Positions 27,831-36,949 of a stretch of 48,730 bases of DNA are shown here, piece after piece (position 1 is the first letter of the stretch; every line of letters starts with the position of its first letter). This DNA is from Streptomyces sp. GC420 (GTDB lineage Bacteria > Actinomycetota > Actinomycetes > Streptomycetales > Streptomycetaceae). The notes under the pieces are model-generated. The model saw nothing but the letters and a program-made list of their open reading frames with translations, was not told the DNA's origin and made no database searches. The stretch is from assembly GCF_009916105.1 (NCBI RefSeq), contig NZ_JAAAXQ010000008.1:1-48730 (forward strand), given 5' to 3'. Position numbers and translations under genes: made by a program.

Positions 27831-28198
27831 GTACAGGTCGTCAGCAGGCCGTTCCGTCGGCCGGATTCACCCGGTCGTAGGCCCGCGCCGGGCCCGGGTG
27901 CAGCATGATGGTGGCCGCCATGACATGCACCAGCCACCCCCGCGCAGCGCACCGTGCCGTTCACTGCAACGACGCGGGGCCGGCCGCAGGGGTACGGGTC
28001 GCCACGGCGCGGGCGGGCGTGTTCACGGCGGTCTCCGCCGCGCTCGCCGTGACGGGGCAGCACCCGGTTTCCGGTCATCCGGCTCCCCGGCCGTCCCTGG
28101 GCGCGCCCACCCCGGTGGGATTCCTCCTCGCGATTCCCGCCGTGCGCACACCGCGCGTCCCGCGCTCCGTCGTCGCCCCCACTCTCAGGGAGATTGCT
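27831..28198. other. Stretch before ycnI-like gene
   Basis: No gene is called. From 27905 the frame is open in phase with the following gene and includes a hydrophobic segment (GVFTAVSAALAVTGQ), possibly the remnant of a small membrane protein. AGGGAG near 28187 is the ribosome-binding site of the GTG at 28199. Confidence 0.3.
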
Positions 28199-28948
28199 GT
28201 GTTCCGTACCACCCGGGCGCGTGCCGTGCGCCGTTTCGGCACCGTCACGGCCGCCGTCCTGGCCGTCGCCGTCGCCGCCGCAGGACCCGCGTCCGCCCAC
28301 GTGGAGGTCGAGGCGGAGGACGCCCGCGCACTCGCCAAGGACGTCACGCTGCGTTTCACGGCGGAGTCGGAGTCCGCCTCGGCGGGCATCACGAAACTGG
28401 AGGTGATCCTGCCCGAGGGTCTCGTCCCTGGTGACATCACCTACGACGAGGGCCCCGAGGGCTGGAAGCTCGCCCCGACCAAGCGTGGCTACACCGTCTC
28501 CGGACCCGAGATCGCCGCGGGCGGCGACGCCGCGTACGCGGTGACCGTCCGGCAACTGCCGGACGCCGAGGAACTGCCCTTCAAGACCCTGCAGACCTAC
28601 AGCGACGGCCGCGTCGACCGCTGGATCGAACTGGGGGAGTCCAGCGGCGGAGGGCACGGCAGTTCCGCCCCGGTGCTGCGGCTGAGGGCCGCCGAGCCCG
28701 GCGCGAAGCCCGAGAGCCCCGCCCCCACCGGAGAAGCCACCACGGCCGCGCCGGCCGGCACGGCCCCCGGTGAGGCGGGCGAACCCACACCCACACCCAC
28801 GCCGCCGCCGTCGGACGCGGTCGTGAGCAAGGGCGAGGACGACGGCATGTCCCCGGCCATCCCCATCGGCATCGGGGCCGTCGTCATCGTCGTCCTCGGC
28901 GGCGCGGTGTGGTGGCTCAGGCGACGCCGGGGAGCCGGTTCCGCCTGA
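28199..28948 (+). CDS. YcnI-like (DUF1775) exported membrane-anchored protein
   Basis: 249 aa from a GTG with AGGGAG at proper spacing. A signal peptide ending PASA is followed directly by His (HVEVEAEDARAL), which places His at the mature N-terminus. In DUF1775/YcnI proteins this residue helps bind copper in a histidine-brace-like site. The DUF1775 domain spans about 32-160, including LPEGLVPGDITYDEGPEGW. A Pro/Thr/Ala-rich linker with PTPTP repeats follows, then a C-terminal transmembrane helix (IPIGIGAVVIVVLGGAVWWL) and Arg-rich tail. It should sit outside the membrane. No copper transporter is adjacent, so a role in copper handling rests on the family only. Confidence 0.88.
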   Translation: MFRTTRARAVRRFGTVTAAVLAVAVAAAGPASAHVEVEAEDARALAKDVTLRFTAESESASAGITKLEVILPEGLVPGDITYDEGPEGWKLAPTKRGYTVSGPEIAAGGDAAYAVTVRQLPDAEELPFKTLQTYSDGRVDRWIELGESSGGGHGSSAPVLRLRAAEPGAKPESPAPTGEATTAAPAGTAPGEAGEPTPTPTPPPSDAVVSKGEDDGMSPAIPIGIGAVVIVVLGGAVWWLRRRRGAGSA

Positions 28949-29142
28949 CTTCCTGGACCTTCCCCCATGTACGGACGGTGCCGTCCGGGCCTTCCGTCCC
29001 CGGGCGGCGCCGTCACGGCAACCAGGCCCCCGGCCCGGTGCGCCCTCCGTCCGGTGCACGAGGCGGGGGCGGTCGTACCGGATGACGCGGAATACCGGGA
29101 CCACCTGCGCGGACGGGCGCCGGCGGCTGGTAGGAAGGCCCC

Positions 29143-30015
29143 ATGAACTGGCTGATCACACTGGCCGGCGCCGGTCTGGTGATGGTGATCCTGCGGGACC
29201 TCTTCCACACGTTGTGGCACCCCACCCGCCACGGTGGTCTGAGCAAATGGGTGATGACCGTGGTGTGGCGGCTGTCGGCGAGGTTCAGCCGCCGACGCGT
29301 GACCGGACTGGCCGGTCCGCTCGGCATGGTCTCCGTCGTCGCCCTGTGGACCTTCACCATGGCCGTCGGCTGGGCCCTGATCTACTGGCCGCACATGCCG
29401 GACTCCTTCTCCTTCACGGCGGCGCTGGAACCCGACGAGCACACCGGCATCCTGGACGCCGTCTACATGTCCATGGTCACCATGGCGACGCTGGGATTCG
29501 GTGACATCGCCCCGGCCTCGGGCTGGCTGAGGATCCTGGCCCCCATGGAGGCGCTGGTGGGCTTCGCGCTGCTGACGGCGACCGTCTCCTGGGTCCTGGG
29601 CATCTATCCGGCCCTGGCCCGGCGCCGCGCGCTGGCCCTGCGACTCTCTCACCTGAGGCGCGCGGACCCCACGGCACACGACCTCGACTCCGCCACCGGA
29701 GCGGCCCTCCTGGAGAGCCTGGCGAACGACATCGCCCGAACCTCCGTCGACTTCATACAGCACGCGGAGTGCTACTACTTCCACGACGGAGACGAGCGCA
29801 CCTCCCTGGCCCTCAACGTCGACTACGCGCGGCGGCTGGCCGACCTGTGTTCCCGGGCCGAACGCGCGGACGTCCGGTTGTGCGCGACCGTTCTCGCCAC
29901 CGCCCTCGGTGACCTCGCCGACATCCTCGACGCCCGCTTCCTCGGCACCCGCGACCCGGACTGGCCCACGTTCTCGGCGTACGCGAGCGACCACGGCGGC
30001 AGACAGGACCGATGA
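29143..30015 (+). CDS. Two-TM potassium-channel-like membrane protein
   Basis: 290 aa. An N-terminal hydrophobic segment (WLITLAGAGLVMVIL) precedes a helix around LGMVSVVALWTFTMAVGWALIYW, then a pore loop DAVYMSMVTMATLGFGDIAP with the filter TLGFGD (canonical TVGYGD), and an inner helix PMEALVGFALLTATVSWVLG. The rest is a soluble C-terminal domain of about 130 residues rich in helices and Asp/Arg, without the G-x-G-x-x-G of RCK domains. It is an ion-channel (Ion_trans_2) family protein, probably a tetramer in the plasma membrane. Conductance of K+ is inferred from the filter. Confidence 0.85.
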   Translation: MNWLITLAGAGLVMVILRDLFHTLWHPTRHGGLSKWVMTVVWRLSARFSRRRVTGLAGPLGMVSVVALWTFTMAVGWALIYWPHMPDSFSFTAALEPDEHTGILDAVYMSMVTMATLGFGDIAPASGWLRILAPMEALVGFALLTATVSWVLGIYPALARRRALALRLSHLRRADPTAHDLDSATGAALLESLANDIARTSVDFIQHAECYYFHDGDERTSLALNVDYARRLADLCSRAERADVRLCATVLATALGDLADILDARFLGTRDPDWPTFSAYASDHGGRQDR

Positions 30016-30088
30016 CACCCCCGACGCCCCGATTGCCTGACAGACCGTCACTTTCGTGAGGTGGCTGTGAGGTGGCGAGATGGCCGAG

Positions 30089-30310
30089 GACCTCTGGCGT
30101 CCTCGCGCGGCCTTGACCGACGGGACCACTGCGCGGGCTATCGCCACCCCCTGCTGCATGCCGCCGGAGAGCTGCCACGGGTAGGCGTCGTGGGCATCGG
30201 CGAGGCCGACCGCCTCCAGTGCGCGGCCGACGAGTTCGCGGCGGCGCTCCCTGGGCAGTTTCTTCTGCATGAGCGGCAGCTCCACTGCGGCTTTTCAGGG
30301 TCGTCGCCAT
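30089..30310 (-). pseudogene. ABC transporter ATPase remnant (SsuB/TauB-like)
   Basis: The minus-strand frame reads LPLMQKKLPRERRRELVGRALEAVGLADAHDAYPWQLSGGMQQGVAIARAV, the helical subdomain and ABC signature (LSGGMQQ) of nitrate/sulfonate-type ATPases. Walker A upstream and Walker B downstream (LLMDEPFGALD in relatives) are absent, and the sequence changes abruptly on both sides. This is a fragment of about 70 codons with no function expected. Confidence 0.7.
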
Positions 30311-30763
30311 GAGGGATGACCAGCGACGCCGCGCCCGGCCCCGAGCCCGCTGCGAGGCCGCCGGAGGCCGGATCGACCGGCGGGATCGACTGGCGGCCGC
30401 CCGATTCCGACCCGAGCCGTTCGAGCGCGCCCTGTCCGCGCGGGAGCGTCCGTCGGTGGGTCGTCAGCACGACCGGACGGCCGGGAGAGTGGTGTCACGG
30501 ACATCGAGGGGCGCCGCCGGCGACGCTGAGGGCAGGCGCGGCACACCCCGCCCGGCGGACCGCGGCAGATGCCGGGCCGCCCGGGGAAAGACCTCACCCG
30601 GGCGGCCCGGTGGTCCAGGGGCCGCCGTCGGCGCATGGCGGCGGGGGGCCGCGGAGACGGCCCGGCCGGCGGCAGGGCACCGGACGGGGAAGCGCCGCGG
30701 CCCCCGCGCGGAGGTGTACCGGCCGGCGGGTGTCAGGCTCCCGCCGGTCGGTGGGACGACCGG
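30311..30763. other. Gene-free stretch after the mannanase
   Basis: Very GC-rich sequence with several overlapping open frames but no recognisable domain or start. Stem-forming GC runs just beyond the mannanase stop (30700-30760) may serve as a terminator. Confidence 0.3.
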
Positions 30764-32434
30764 TCAGACGGTGGCGCAGGCCGTGCCGTTCAGGGTGAAT
30801 GAGGTGGGGGCCGTGTTGGTGCCGTCCCTGCCCGCGGTGAAACCGACGGTCACCGAGCCGCCGGCGGGGAGCGTGGAGGTGTAGGAGGCGGGGGTGACGC
30901 TCACAGCGGCGCCGTCCTGGGTGGGGGTTCCTCCCCACATGTTGGAGACGGTCTGGCCGTCGGCGAAGGTGAAGGCCAGCGTCCAGCCGCTGATGGCCGT
31001 GGTGCCGGTGTTGCGTACGGAGATGTCGCCCTGGAAGCCTCCCGGCCACTCGTTGACGACGCGGTAGCCGACGGAGCAGCTCACTGCGGGGGTGCTCCCG
31101 CCGTCGTCGGTGGTGACGCTCACCGTGGCCGACCGGGTCGAGCGGTTTCCGGCCGCGTCGCGAGCGTAGACGGCGAAGGCGTAGGCCGTGTCGGGCGTGA
31201 GGCCGGTCAGGGTGGCGGAATCGGTGGTGGACGCGGCGACCGTGGTCTCGGTGCCGCCGTCGACGCGGACGACGTCGTAGCCGGTGACGCCGACGTCGTC
31301 GGTGGAGGCGGTCCACGTGAGGGTGACGGAGGTGGCCGTCACGGCGGATGCGGCCGGGGTGCCGGGGGCGGTCGGGGCCTGGGTGTCGTCCGGGTCGCCG
31401 CCGCGGTAGACGGTGGCTTCCCGGGAGGTCTGGGCGATGCCGTCGGGCCCGTTGAAGATGCGCCGGCCCCAGGAGCTGAGCCGGCCGGGGTCGAAGTCGA
31501 TCGCCAGGTCGAGGACCGGGTCGGTGTTGCCGCTCCAGGACCAGGCGAGGTAGCCGAGCCCGAGCTGTTCCGCGGTGGCCATCATGGTGTCCTCGTCCGG
31601 GTCGCCCCACTGGTCGGCAGGGCCGCCGAACTCGCCGATGAGGATGGGCAGCCCGGCGTCGACGAAGGCGTTCAGGTAGTCGGTGATCTCCTGGGCGGTG
31701 TCGTAGACGCTGTACATGTGGATCGAGAAGACCAGGTTGCCGGTGGGGTCGGCGGCGTGGACGGACTGGGCGTTGGCGCGCATGACTCCTTGCCAGTCCT
31801 GGCCCCAGTTGGGCGCGTCCACCATGATCGTGTGCTCGAACCCGGCGTCGCGCAGCTTCTGGACGGCGGCGATCGTGGGCTGGGTCCAGCCCGCGGGGTC
31901 GGTGTTGCCCCAGGGCTCGTTGCCGATGTTGATGACGACGTAGTTCTCTTCGCCGGCGAGTACGTCACGCAGGCCGATCCAGTAGTCGGCCGCATGGTCC
32001 AGGGTGCCCGCCGCGGCTTCCTCGCCGTAGCCGGTGGTGTCGTGCACCTCCAGTACGCAGATGAGCCGGTTGGCCTTGCACTGGCCGATGACGCGGGCCA
32101 CGTCCTCGGGGCTGTTCTCGGTCCAGCGGTGGCCGTCGGAGAGTACGACGCGGACGGTGTTGGCGCCCAGCGCCTTGACGTCGGCCAGTGACTGCGTCTC
32201 GCCCGGATACCAGGTGTGGGCGTGGTTGACGCCGCGCATGATGAAGTCATTGCCGTTGCCCTCGAGCAGACGGCCGTCGCTGACGTGCAGGCCGGTGGCG
32301 AGGGCGCCGGCCGGCTGGGCCTGGGCGGTGGTCGGGCCCAGGGCCCCGAGAAGAACGAGCCCGATCAGGGCGGCCAGTCTGGCCACCAGGGCGGTGACGG
32401 GGTTCTTCGGCGTCGTGCTTCTTGTTGTCCTCAC
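30764..32434 (-). CDS. Secreted endo-beta-1,4-mannanase, GH5 (subfamily 8-like) with FN3 and CBM2
   Basis: 556 aa from a GTG with GGAG upstream. Signal peptide 1-40 ends AQA. The GH5 domain (about 45-345) begins GLHVSDGRLLEGNG and MRGVNHAHTWYPGETQSLADVKALG, closely like the Streptomyces lividans mannanase ManA. The acid/base Glu173 is in NIGNEPWG and the nucleophile Glu267 in LIGEFGG. A fibronectin-III domain (about 355-440) leads to a C-terminal CBM2 (about 452-556) with conserved Trp and terminal Cys, which binds crystalline polysaccharide. It should cut mannan outside the cell. A CebR-type box lies 50 bp upstream of the start. Automatic annotation might say cellulase; the sequence similarity favours mannanase. 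Confidence 0.92.
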   Translation of the reverse strand: MRTTRSTTPKNPVTALVARLAALIGLVLLGALGPTTAQAQPAGALATGLHVSDGRLLEGNGNDFIMRGVNHAHTWYPGETQSLADVKALGANTVRVVLSDGHRWTENSPEDVARVIGQCKANRLICVLEVHDTTGYGEEAAAGTLDHAADYWIGLRDVLAGEENYVVINIGNEPWGNTDPAGWTQPTIAAVQKLRDAGFEHTIMVDAPNWGQDWQGVMRANAQSVHAADPTGNLVFSIHMYSVYDTAQEITDYLNAFVDAGLPILIGEFGGPADQWGDPDEDTMMATAEQLGLGYLAWSWSGNTDPVLDLAIDFDPGRLSSWGRRIFNGPDGIAQTSREATVYRGGDPDDTQAPTAPGTPAASAVTATSVTLTWTASTDDVGVTGYDVVRVDGGTETTVAASTTDSATLTGLTPDTAYAFAVYARDAAGNRSTRSATVSVTTDDGGSTPAVSCSVGYRVVNEWPGGFQGDISVRNTGTTAISGWTLAFTFADGQTVSNMWGGTPTQDGAAVSVTPASYTSTLPAGGSVTVGFTAGRDGTNTAPTSFTLNGTACATV

Positions 32435-32483
32435 TGCGACTCCAGGGAGTGAGCGTCAAGAAACTCGGGCATCAGAAGTAACT

Positions 32484-32497
32484 TGGGAGCGCTCCCA
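32484..32497. promoter_or_regulatory. CebR-type operator upstream of the mannanase
   Basis: The perfect palindrome TGGGAGCGCTCCCA, identical to the site at 1123-1136, lies 50-63 bp before the start codon and abuts the probable -10 element. Confidence 0.9.
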
Positions 32498-32525
32498 TGA
32501 ACCCACCGGGCCGACAGCGCGTCAA
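32497..32525 (-). promoter_or_regulatory. Putative mannanase promoter
   Basis: On the minus strand TTGACG (32525-32520), 17 bp, then GTTCAT (32502-32497). The -10 touches the CebR box, so a bound repressor would exclude RNA polymerase. Confidence 0.45.
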
Positions 32526-33036
32526 GAGGCCGCGCGCAGGCGGTCGGTGGCGTCCTCGCCGCGCCCACGTCCTGTGGCAGTCAGTGTCCGGCCACCCCGC
32601 CGCACCGGACGCCGCCGCCCAGGCCTCCGGCAGCCGGGACGGACGCGAGGTGCGCGGAGCGGCACACGTGCTGATGTGGGGTGCCGGGGCGGGAGCCCGT
32701 CCGCGTGCGGTGCGGGCGCCGTCGAGGGCGATGGCCGGGACGCGGTCGCGCTGGGCGTCGTCGAGGAAGCCGGTCGCGCCGATCCCGGCGACCATGCGCA
32801 GGAGAGCCGGTTCCCGGCGAGCGAGCCCGCCGCACTCCCGCCGCGCCCCGCGCTTCCGGCGACTCGGTGGCTTCCGCGCCGGCGGGCACCGTGCCCGGGA
32901 CTCGAGGCTGACGGCAAGGCGCCCGCGCCCACTGGGGCGCCGCCGCGGGGAAGCACGAACGCGCGGCCGCTGCCGCACCGGGCGCCGGCCACCCCGAGGG
33001 CACCGCGGATGCGGTCTCCCTTGCGGGCGGCCGTCC
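32526..33036. other. Gene-free stretch, possible transposase trace
   Basis: No gene is called. A minus-strand frame near 32700-32790 reads GFLDDAQRDRVPAIALDGARTARG, faintly like the catalytic start of ISAs1-type transposases, but there is no further support. Confidence 0.2.
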
Positions 33037-33396
33037 TCAGCCTGCGGGCAGGGTGATGTGGTAGGCCTTGCGCAGTGTTTCGTGGACGGTCCAGGTGGTC
33101 CGGTCGCCCTCGCGGAGCACGCAGGCATCGCCGGGGCCCACACCGAACGTATCGCCCCCGTCCACGGCAATGGTCGCCCGGCCGCTGACGACCACGAACA
33201 GTTCGTTCGCCTCCGTGTCGGTGACCACGCCCGGCGTGATCTGCCAGATGCCCCGCACCTGCGTACCGTCCTCGGACTCCCACAGCACCTTTCCGGACAC
33301 TTCGGGGTTCCCGCTGACGATCTGCGAAGGATCGAGCGGATCGGGTTCCAGACGGACTTCGGGGACGTGCACGGCGAAGCTGGTGAACTCAGTCAT
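33037..33396 (-). CDS. Small cupin-domain protein
   Basis: 119 aa, starting MTEFTSFAVHVPEVRLEPDPLDP. It is a single cupin barrel of the EutQ/DUF861 kind: WQITPGVVTDTEANELFVVVSGRATIAVDGGDTFGVGPGDACVLREGDRTTWTVHETLRKAYHI. The usual metal-binding His pair of the first motif is largely replaced, so metal binding is uncertain. It is cytosolic and its substrate is unknown. It lies between the mannanase and the aldo/keto reductase on the same strand but is separated from both. Confidence 0.85.
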   Translation of the reverse strand: MTEFTSFAVHVPEVRLEPDPLDPSQIVSGNPEVSGKVLWESEDGTQVRGIWQITPGVVTDTEANELFVVVSGRATIAVDGGDTFGVGPGDACVLREGDRTTWTVHETLRKAYHITLPAG

Positions 33397-33608
33397 GGCC
33401 GCGACGTTATCCGGACTCCCCGCGAGTACCCATGGCCACTGTGTCGCGCCATCCCCGGCCTCATGGGACAGAGAGCCGATCGCGCACGGTGATGGGCACC
33501 CCACCGCAGGCAGTGCCCCCTCGGCCCGGGAGGAGTCCGGGTGCCCGGGATCCGCCGGTTCCGGAGGCACGGAACCGGCCCACGCGACGGCATGGCTCCC
33601 GTCCGGAT

Positions 33609-34604
33609 TCACACCGCCAGCAGGGCCGCGATCTCCTGCATCCGCTCGTCGCCCAAGGGCCCGTACGCGAGGGCCCCGGCGTTCTCCTCGGCCTGGGCGA
33701 CCGAACGGAATCCCGGGATCGGCACGGCAAGCGGACTGCGCGCCCACAGCCAGGCGAGCGCGCCCTGCGCGAGGGTCCGACCGTCACTGGTGAGGATGTC
33801 CCGTACGGCCTCGACCCGCGCTGCCCACTCGGGGGCGGGCACCCCGCCCGGGCCGAACCACCGCAGCCACTGCGGCGGCACGGCGCGGATGTCTCCGGCC
33901 TCGCCCCGTGTGCCCGGCCGATCCCGTCGTCCGGCGAGCAGCCCCATCGCGAGCGGGCTGCGGTTGATGCTCGCGAGGTTCCGCTCCGCGCAGAGCGCGA
34001 ACATCTCCGGCGCGTCCTCGAGGACGTTGGCGGCGTGCTGCACGGCGACGCAGTGCGCCCCTTCGGCGAAGAACGCGGCGCGTTCCGGATCGTCCGTGCT
34101 CCACGCGTATCCCCGGATCAGCCCCTCCCGCACCAGTTCCTCGCACGTCTCCCGCAGTTCCAGGGCCCGTTCCAACGGCGCGTCCGACAGGTGGAGCTGG
34201 TACATGTCGACGTGGTCGGTGCCGAGCCGGCGCAGGGAGGCGGTGAGCGCCCGGCGGGCGTACGCGGGAGTGCCGTCGGATCCCAGGAGGGTCCGGGTCC
34301 GCTCGTCGCACACATTGCCCCACTTGGTCGCGATCACCACGTCGTCCCGCCGCCCCCGCAGCGCGCGCCCCAGCACACGTTCGCTGTGACCGGCGCCGTA
34401 CGCGTCAGCCGTGTCGAAGAACGTGATGCCGAGGTCGAGCGCCCGATGGATCGCGGCGACGGACTCGTCGTCGTCGACCTTGCCCCAGCCGAGGGGCCTG
34501 CCGTCCGCGTCCTGCCACTCTCCGCCGATCGCCCAGCATCCGAATCCGAGTGCCCCGGCGGTGATTCCACTGTTACCCAGCGTCCTGCGCTGCATGGCGT
34601 CCAT
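33609..34604 (-). CDS. Aldo/keto reductase
   Basis: 331 aa from MDAMQRRTLGNSG; the ATG three codons in is an alternative and neither has a strong ribosome-binding site. It shows the AKR TIM-barrel motifs: GFGCWAIGG, FFDTADAYGAGHSE (catalytic Asp and Tyr), VVIATKWG (Lys), YQLHLSD (His), and C-terminal IPGFRSVAQAEENAGAL for NADPH binding. It is close to the AKR11/12 yeast-type reductase group acting on aldehydes or ketones; the physiological substrate is unknown. It is a single gene with a cupin downstream. Confidence 0.93.
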   Translation of the reverse strand: MDAMQRRTLGNSGITAGALGFGCWAIGGEWQDADGRPLGWGKVDDDESVAAIHRALDLGITFFDTADAYGAGHSERVLGRALRGRRDDVVIATKWGNVCDERTRTLLGSDGTPAYARRALTASLRRLGTDHVDMYQLHLSDAPLERALELRETCEELVREGLIRGYAWSTDDPERAAFFAEGAHCVAVQHAANVLEDAPEMFALCAERNLASINRSPLAMGLLAGRRDRPGTRGEAGDIRAVPPQWLRWFGPGGVPAPEWAARVEAVRDILTSDGRTLAQGALAWLWARSPLAVPIPGFRSVAQAEENAGALAYGPLGDERMQEIAALLAV

Positions 34605-34735
34605 GTGACGGGACGTTAGGACTTCAAGAGCACTCGAAGGCAAGCGCCGGGTGCGGCGAGCTGTCACCGTCACCGTCGCCGCGCGGGGCCGTCCTCGACA
34701 ACCGCACCCCGGCGGCGAATCCGGGTCCGGGCCGA

Positions 34736-35992
34736 TCAAGTGGCGTTCGGTGTTTCGCCGTTGCCGGAGGGAGTCCGGCCACCGGGAGGGCCCTGGGCGG
34801 GCGGAGGCGTACCGGGCGGTGAGTGCTCGGCGGCCGGGTCCTGACCACCGGGGGCCGGGAGCCGGCCGGCCGGGCCGTGAGGACCCGGCCGCGGTCCGGA
34901 GGCCGCTCCCCAGGCCGCGGTGGGGAAGGGCGGGACACCACCCGGCGGACCCGCAGGTGCCCCGCCCGCCAGGTGCCCGGCCGGGAACACGCCGTACCCA
35001 TACGGTGGTAGGCCGGCCTCGCTCACCGCTGCGACGCGGCGGCGGCGCGCCATCCACAGCACGACCGCCGCGTAGAGCAGGATCACCGGGATGTCGACGG
35101 CCGCCGCCACCCAGTCCATGTCGGCGGCCGTCTCGTCGGACTCGAGCGCGCCCGCGATCCCCGCCGCGATGCCCATCGCGAGAAGGTTGTTGAGCAGATG
35201 CAGGGCGATCGCGGCCTCGAGTCCGCCGGTACGTATCGTCAGCAGGCCCATCACCAGACCGAACACGGTCAGGTCGGCGAACCCCCACGGCGTGCCCCAT
35301 CCGTGGGCCGCGGCGAAGAGCAGCGACTGCGGCAGGACGGCGATCCAGGGAGACCGGAACCAGGCGCCGACCGCCTGGACCAGCCAGCCCCGGAAGGCGT
35401 ACTCCTCGGCCGCCGCCTGGAAGGGCACGAGGACGCAGACCATCGCGAGACCGAGCAGGAACGAGGGCAGGCCGACCCAGTTCACCTCCTCGGTTCCGGT
35501 GTCCCCGCCTCCCGACGCGGGCAGCAGGGCGAAGACGCCGATCGAGCCGGCGGCCAGGGGAAGGGCCAGTGCGAGGCACATCCCAAGCCAGCGCCACCTC
35601 AGCCGTCCGGCGACCGACGACACCGTCCCGGCGGGACGGCGCTGCACCCAGCGTGCCGCCAGGAAGACGACCGGCATGACCACGGCGACGGACAGCAGCG
35701 CCAGAGCCGTATCACCGATGCCGCCCCAGGTATGAATGCCGTCGGCGTCGGCCGGGCGGTCCAGGACCGCCGCCGCGATCTCGGAGGCGGCCATGAGCAC
35801 CACCATCAGGAAGACCGCGCCGAAGAGCACCACACCGGTCCCCGCGATGGGCCGCCACGACTGGTGCCGACCGGTCGTCAGTGCCATCCGGTGGTACGGA
35901 AGCGGGCAGGCCAGCACGGGGTCCGGGTGGGGCGGGACGCGGCCCGCCCCGTACGGCGGGCCGAAAGCGTGGATCGTCATGCGCAGCAGCAT
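34736..35992 (-). CDS. CPBP-family intramembrane metalloprotease
   Basis: 418 aa with about eight membrane helices between residues 45 and 320. CPBP (Rce1/ABI) motifs are visible: AAAEEYAFRGWL (Glu-Glu and Arg), LLFAAAHGWG (His) and ALHLLNNLLAMG (second His and Asn). It should be an integral membrane protease or CAAX-like processing enzyme. The C-terminal 80 residues form a Pro/Gly-rich cytoplasmic or external tail of unusual length. ATGs at 35992 and 35980 are both plausible starts. Confidence 0.9.
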   Translation of the reverse strand: MLLRMTIHAFGPPYGAGRVPPHPDPVLACPLPYHRMALTTGRHQSWRPIAGTGVVLFGAVFLMVVLMAASEIAAAVLDRPADADGIHTWGGIGDTALALLSVAVVMPVVFLAARWVQRRPAGTVSSVAGRLRWRWLGMCLALALPLAAGSIGVFALLPASGGGDTGTEEVNWVGLPSFLLGLAMVCVLVPFQAAAEEYAFRGWLVQAVGAWFRSPWIAVLPQSLLFAAAHGWGTPWGFADLTVFGLVMGLLTIRTGGLEAAIALHLLNNLLAMGIAAGIAGALESDETAADMDWVAAAVDIPVILLYAAVVLWMARRRRVAAVSEAGLPPYGYGVFPAGHLAGGAPAGPPGGVPPFPTAAWGAASGPRPGPHGPAGRLPAPGGQDPAAEHSPPGTPPPAQGPPGGRTPSGNGETPNAT

Positions 35993-36103
35993 GACAACCG
36001 CCGCCGTCCGGGGCATCAGCCTCCAGCATGATCGACGGCAGCGACCGTCCTGCCCGGCCGCGCGGAACACCCCGCCAGGCCGGCCGGGCCCGCCGGCGGC
36101 TCG

Positions 36104-36856
36104 TCAGCCGTGCTGCCGCAGGGTCCGGGAGAGGCCGAGTGCGGCGGTGCGCACGGCCGGGGCGAGCTGCGCGGGGCGGAACCTCGCCCGTGGGACGGCG
36201 ACGGAGAGCGCGGCGACGGCCGTGCCGCCGCCGTCGAACACGGGAGCGGCGATGCAGCACACACCCAGCGTGGCCTCCTGCTCCTCGTATGCCAGGCCGG
36301 AGGCCTGGACCTGCTCGACGGCGGTGCGCAGCCGGTCCGGATTGGTGATCGAGTACGGCGTGAGGCCCGTCAGCGGCTCGGCCAGTACGAGTTCGGTGAG
36401 TTCGGGGCCGGAGAAGGCCAGCAGCGCCTTGCCCACGCCGGTGCAGTGCAACGGGAGTCTGCCGCCCACCCGGGAGGGCAGCGGCAGCGGGTCGTGGCCG
36501 TGGACGCGCTCCAGGTAGACCACGTCGTGGTCCTCCAGGACGCCGAGGTGCACGGTCTCGTGGGTGGCCTCGTACAGGTCCTGCACGAAGGGGAGCGCCG
36601 TCTCGCGCAGCCCGTGGCGGCGGGGCACCAGGGTGCCGAGCTCGAAGAGTCTGCCGCCGAGCCGGTAGCCGACGCCTTCACGCTCCAGGAAGCCCAGGCG
36701 GACCAGGTCCGCGGACAGCCGGTGCGTGGTGGTCTTGCTGAAGCCGGTGCGCTCCGCGAGTTCCGCCAGACGGTATGCGCCGCCGTCGGGGCGGAAGCAA
36801 TCGAGGATGGCGGCGGCTTTGTCCAGCATGTTGCCCTGGTCGGCGTTCCGTGTCAC
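36104..36856 (-). CDS. IclR-family regulator of the mhp-like operon
   Basis: 250 aa from a GTG. The N-terminal winged helix reads [50 protein letters not shown]. The C-terminal IclR effector domain has GKALLAF, the [11 protein letters not shown] segment and [17 protein letters not shown]. It is divergent from the hydratase-dehydrogenase-aldolase operon (94 bp between starts) and probably senses an aromatic-pathway intermediate, as MhpR does. A 17-bp palindrome overlaps its start codon, suggesting autoregulation. Confidence 0.93.
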   Translation of the reverse strand: MTRNADQGNMLDKAAAILDCFRPDGGAYRLAELAERTGFSKTTTHRLSADLVRLGFLEREGVGYRLGGRLFELGTLVPRRHGLRETALPFVQDLYEATHETVHLGVLEDHDVVYLERVHGHDPLPLPSRVGGRLPLHCTGVGKALLAFSGPELTELVLAEPLTGLTPYSITNPDRLRTAVEQVQASGLAYEEQEATLGVCCIAAPVFDGGGTAVAALSVAVPRARFRPAQLAPAVRTAALGLSRTLRQHG

Positions 36857-36861
36857 GGAAC
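36845..36861. promoter_or_regulatory. Putative IclR operator overlapping the regulator's start codon
   Basis: GTTCCGTGTCACGGAAC is a perfect palindrome with one central base. It contains the GTG start of the IclR gene and lies about 90 bp from the mhpD start. The GTTCCG...CGGAAC half-sites resemble those of other IclR-family operators. Confidence 0.65.
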
Positions 36862-36949
36862 AAGAATTGCCGCATCTTCACCCCCGCGTCTATACCGGAC
36901 CTCGTCGCACCTCGAACCCCGCACCCCGCACCCTTCTTGGAGTGGTCGC

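Noticed and set aside
28597..30285. 562-codon minus-strand frame across ycnI, the channel gene and the ABC remnant
   Set aside because: Only its first 60 or so codons resemble a protein (ABC ATPase); the rest is antisense to two real genes.
30764..32434. Annotation as GH5 cellulase
   Set aside because: CBM2 and the CebR box suggest cellulose, but the catalytic domain matches the Streptomyces mannanase ManA closely along its length.
32640..33000. ISAs1-type transposase remnant
   Set aside because: Only one short stretch resembles the family; no second motif or inverted repeat was found.
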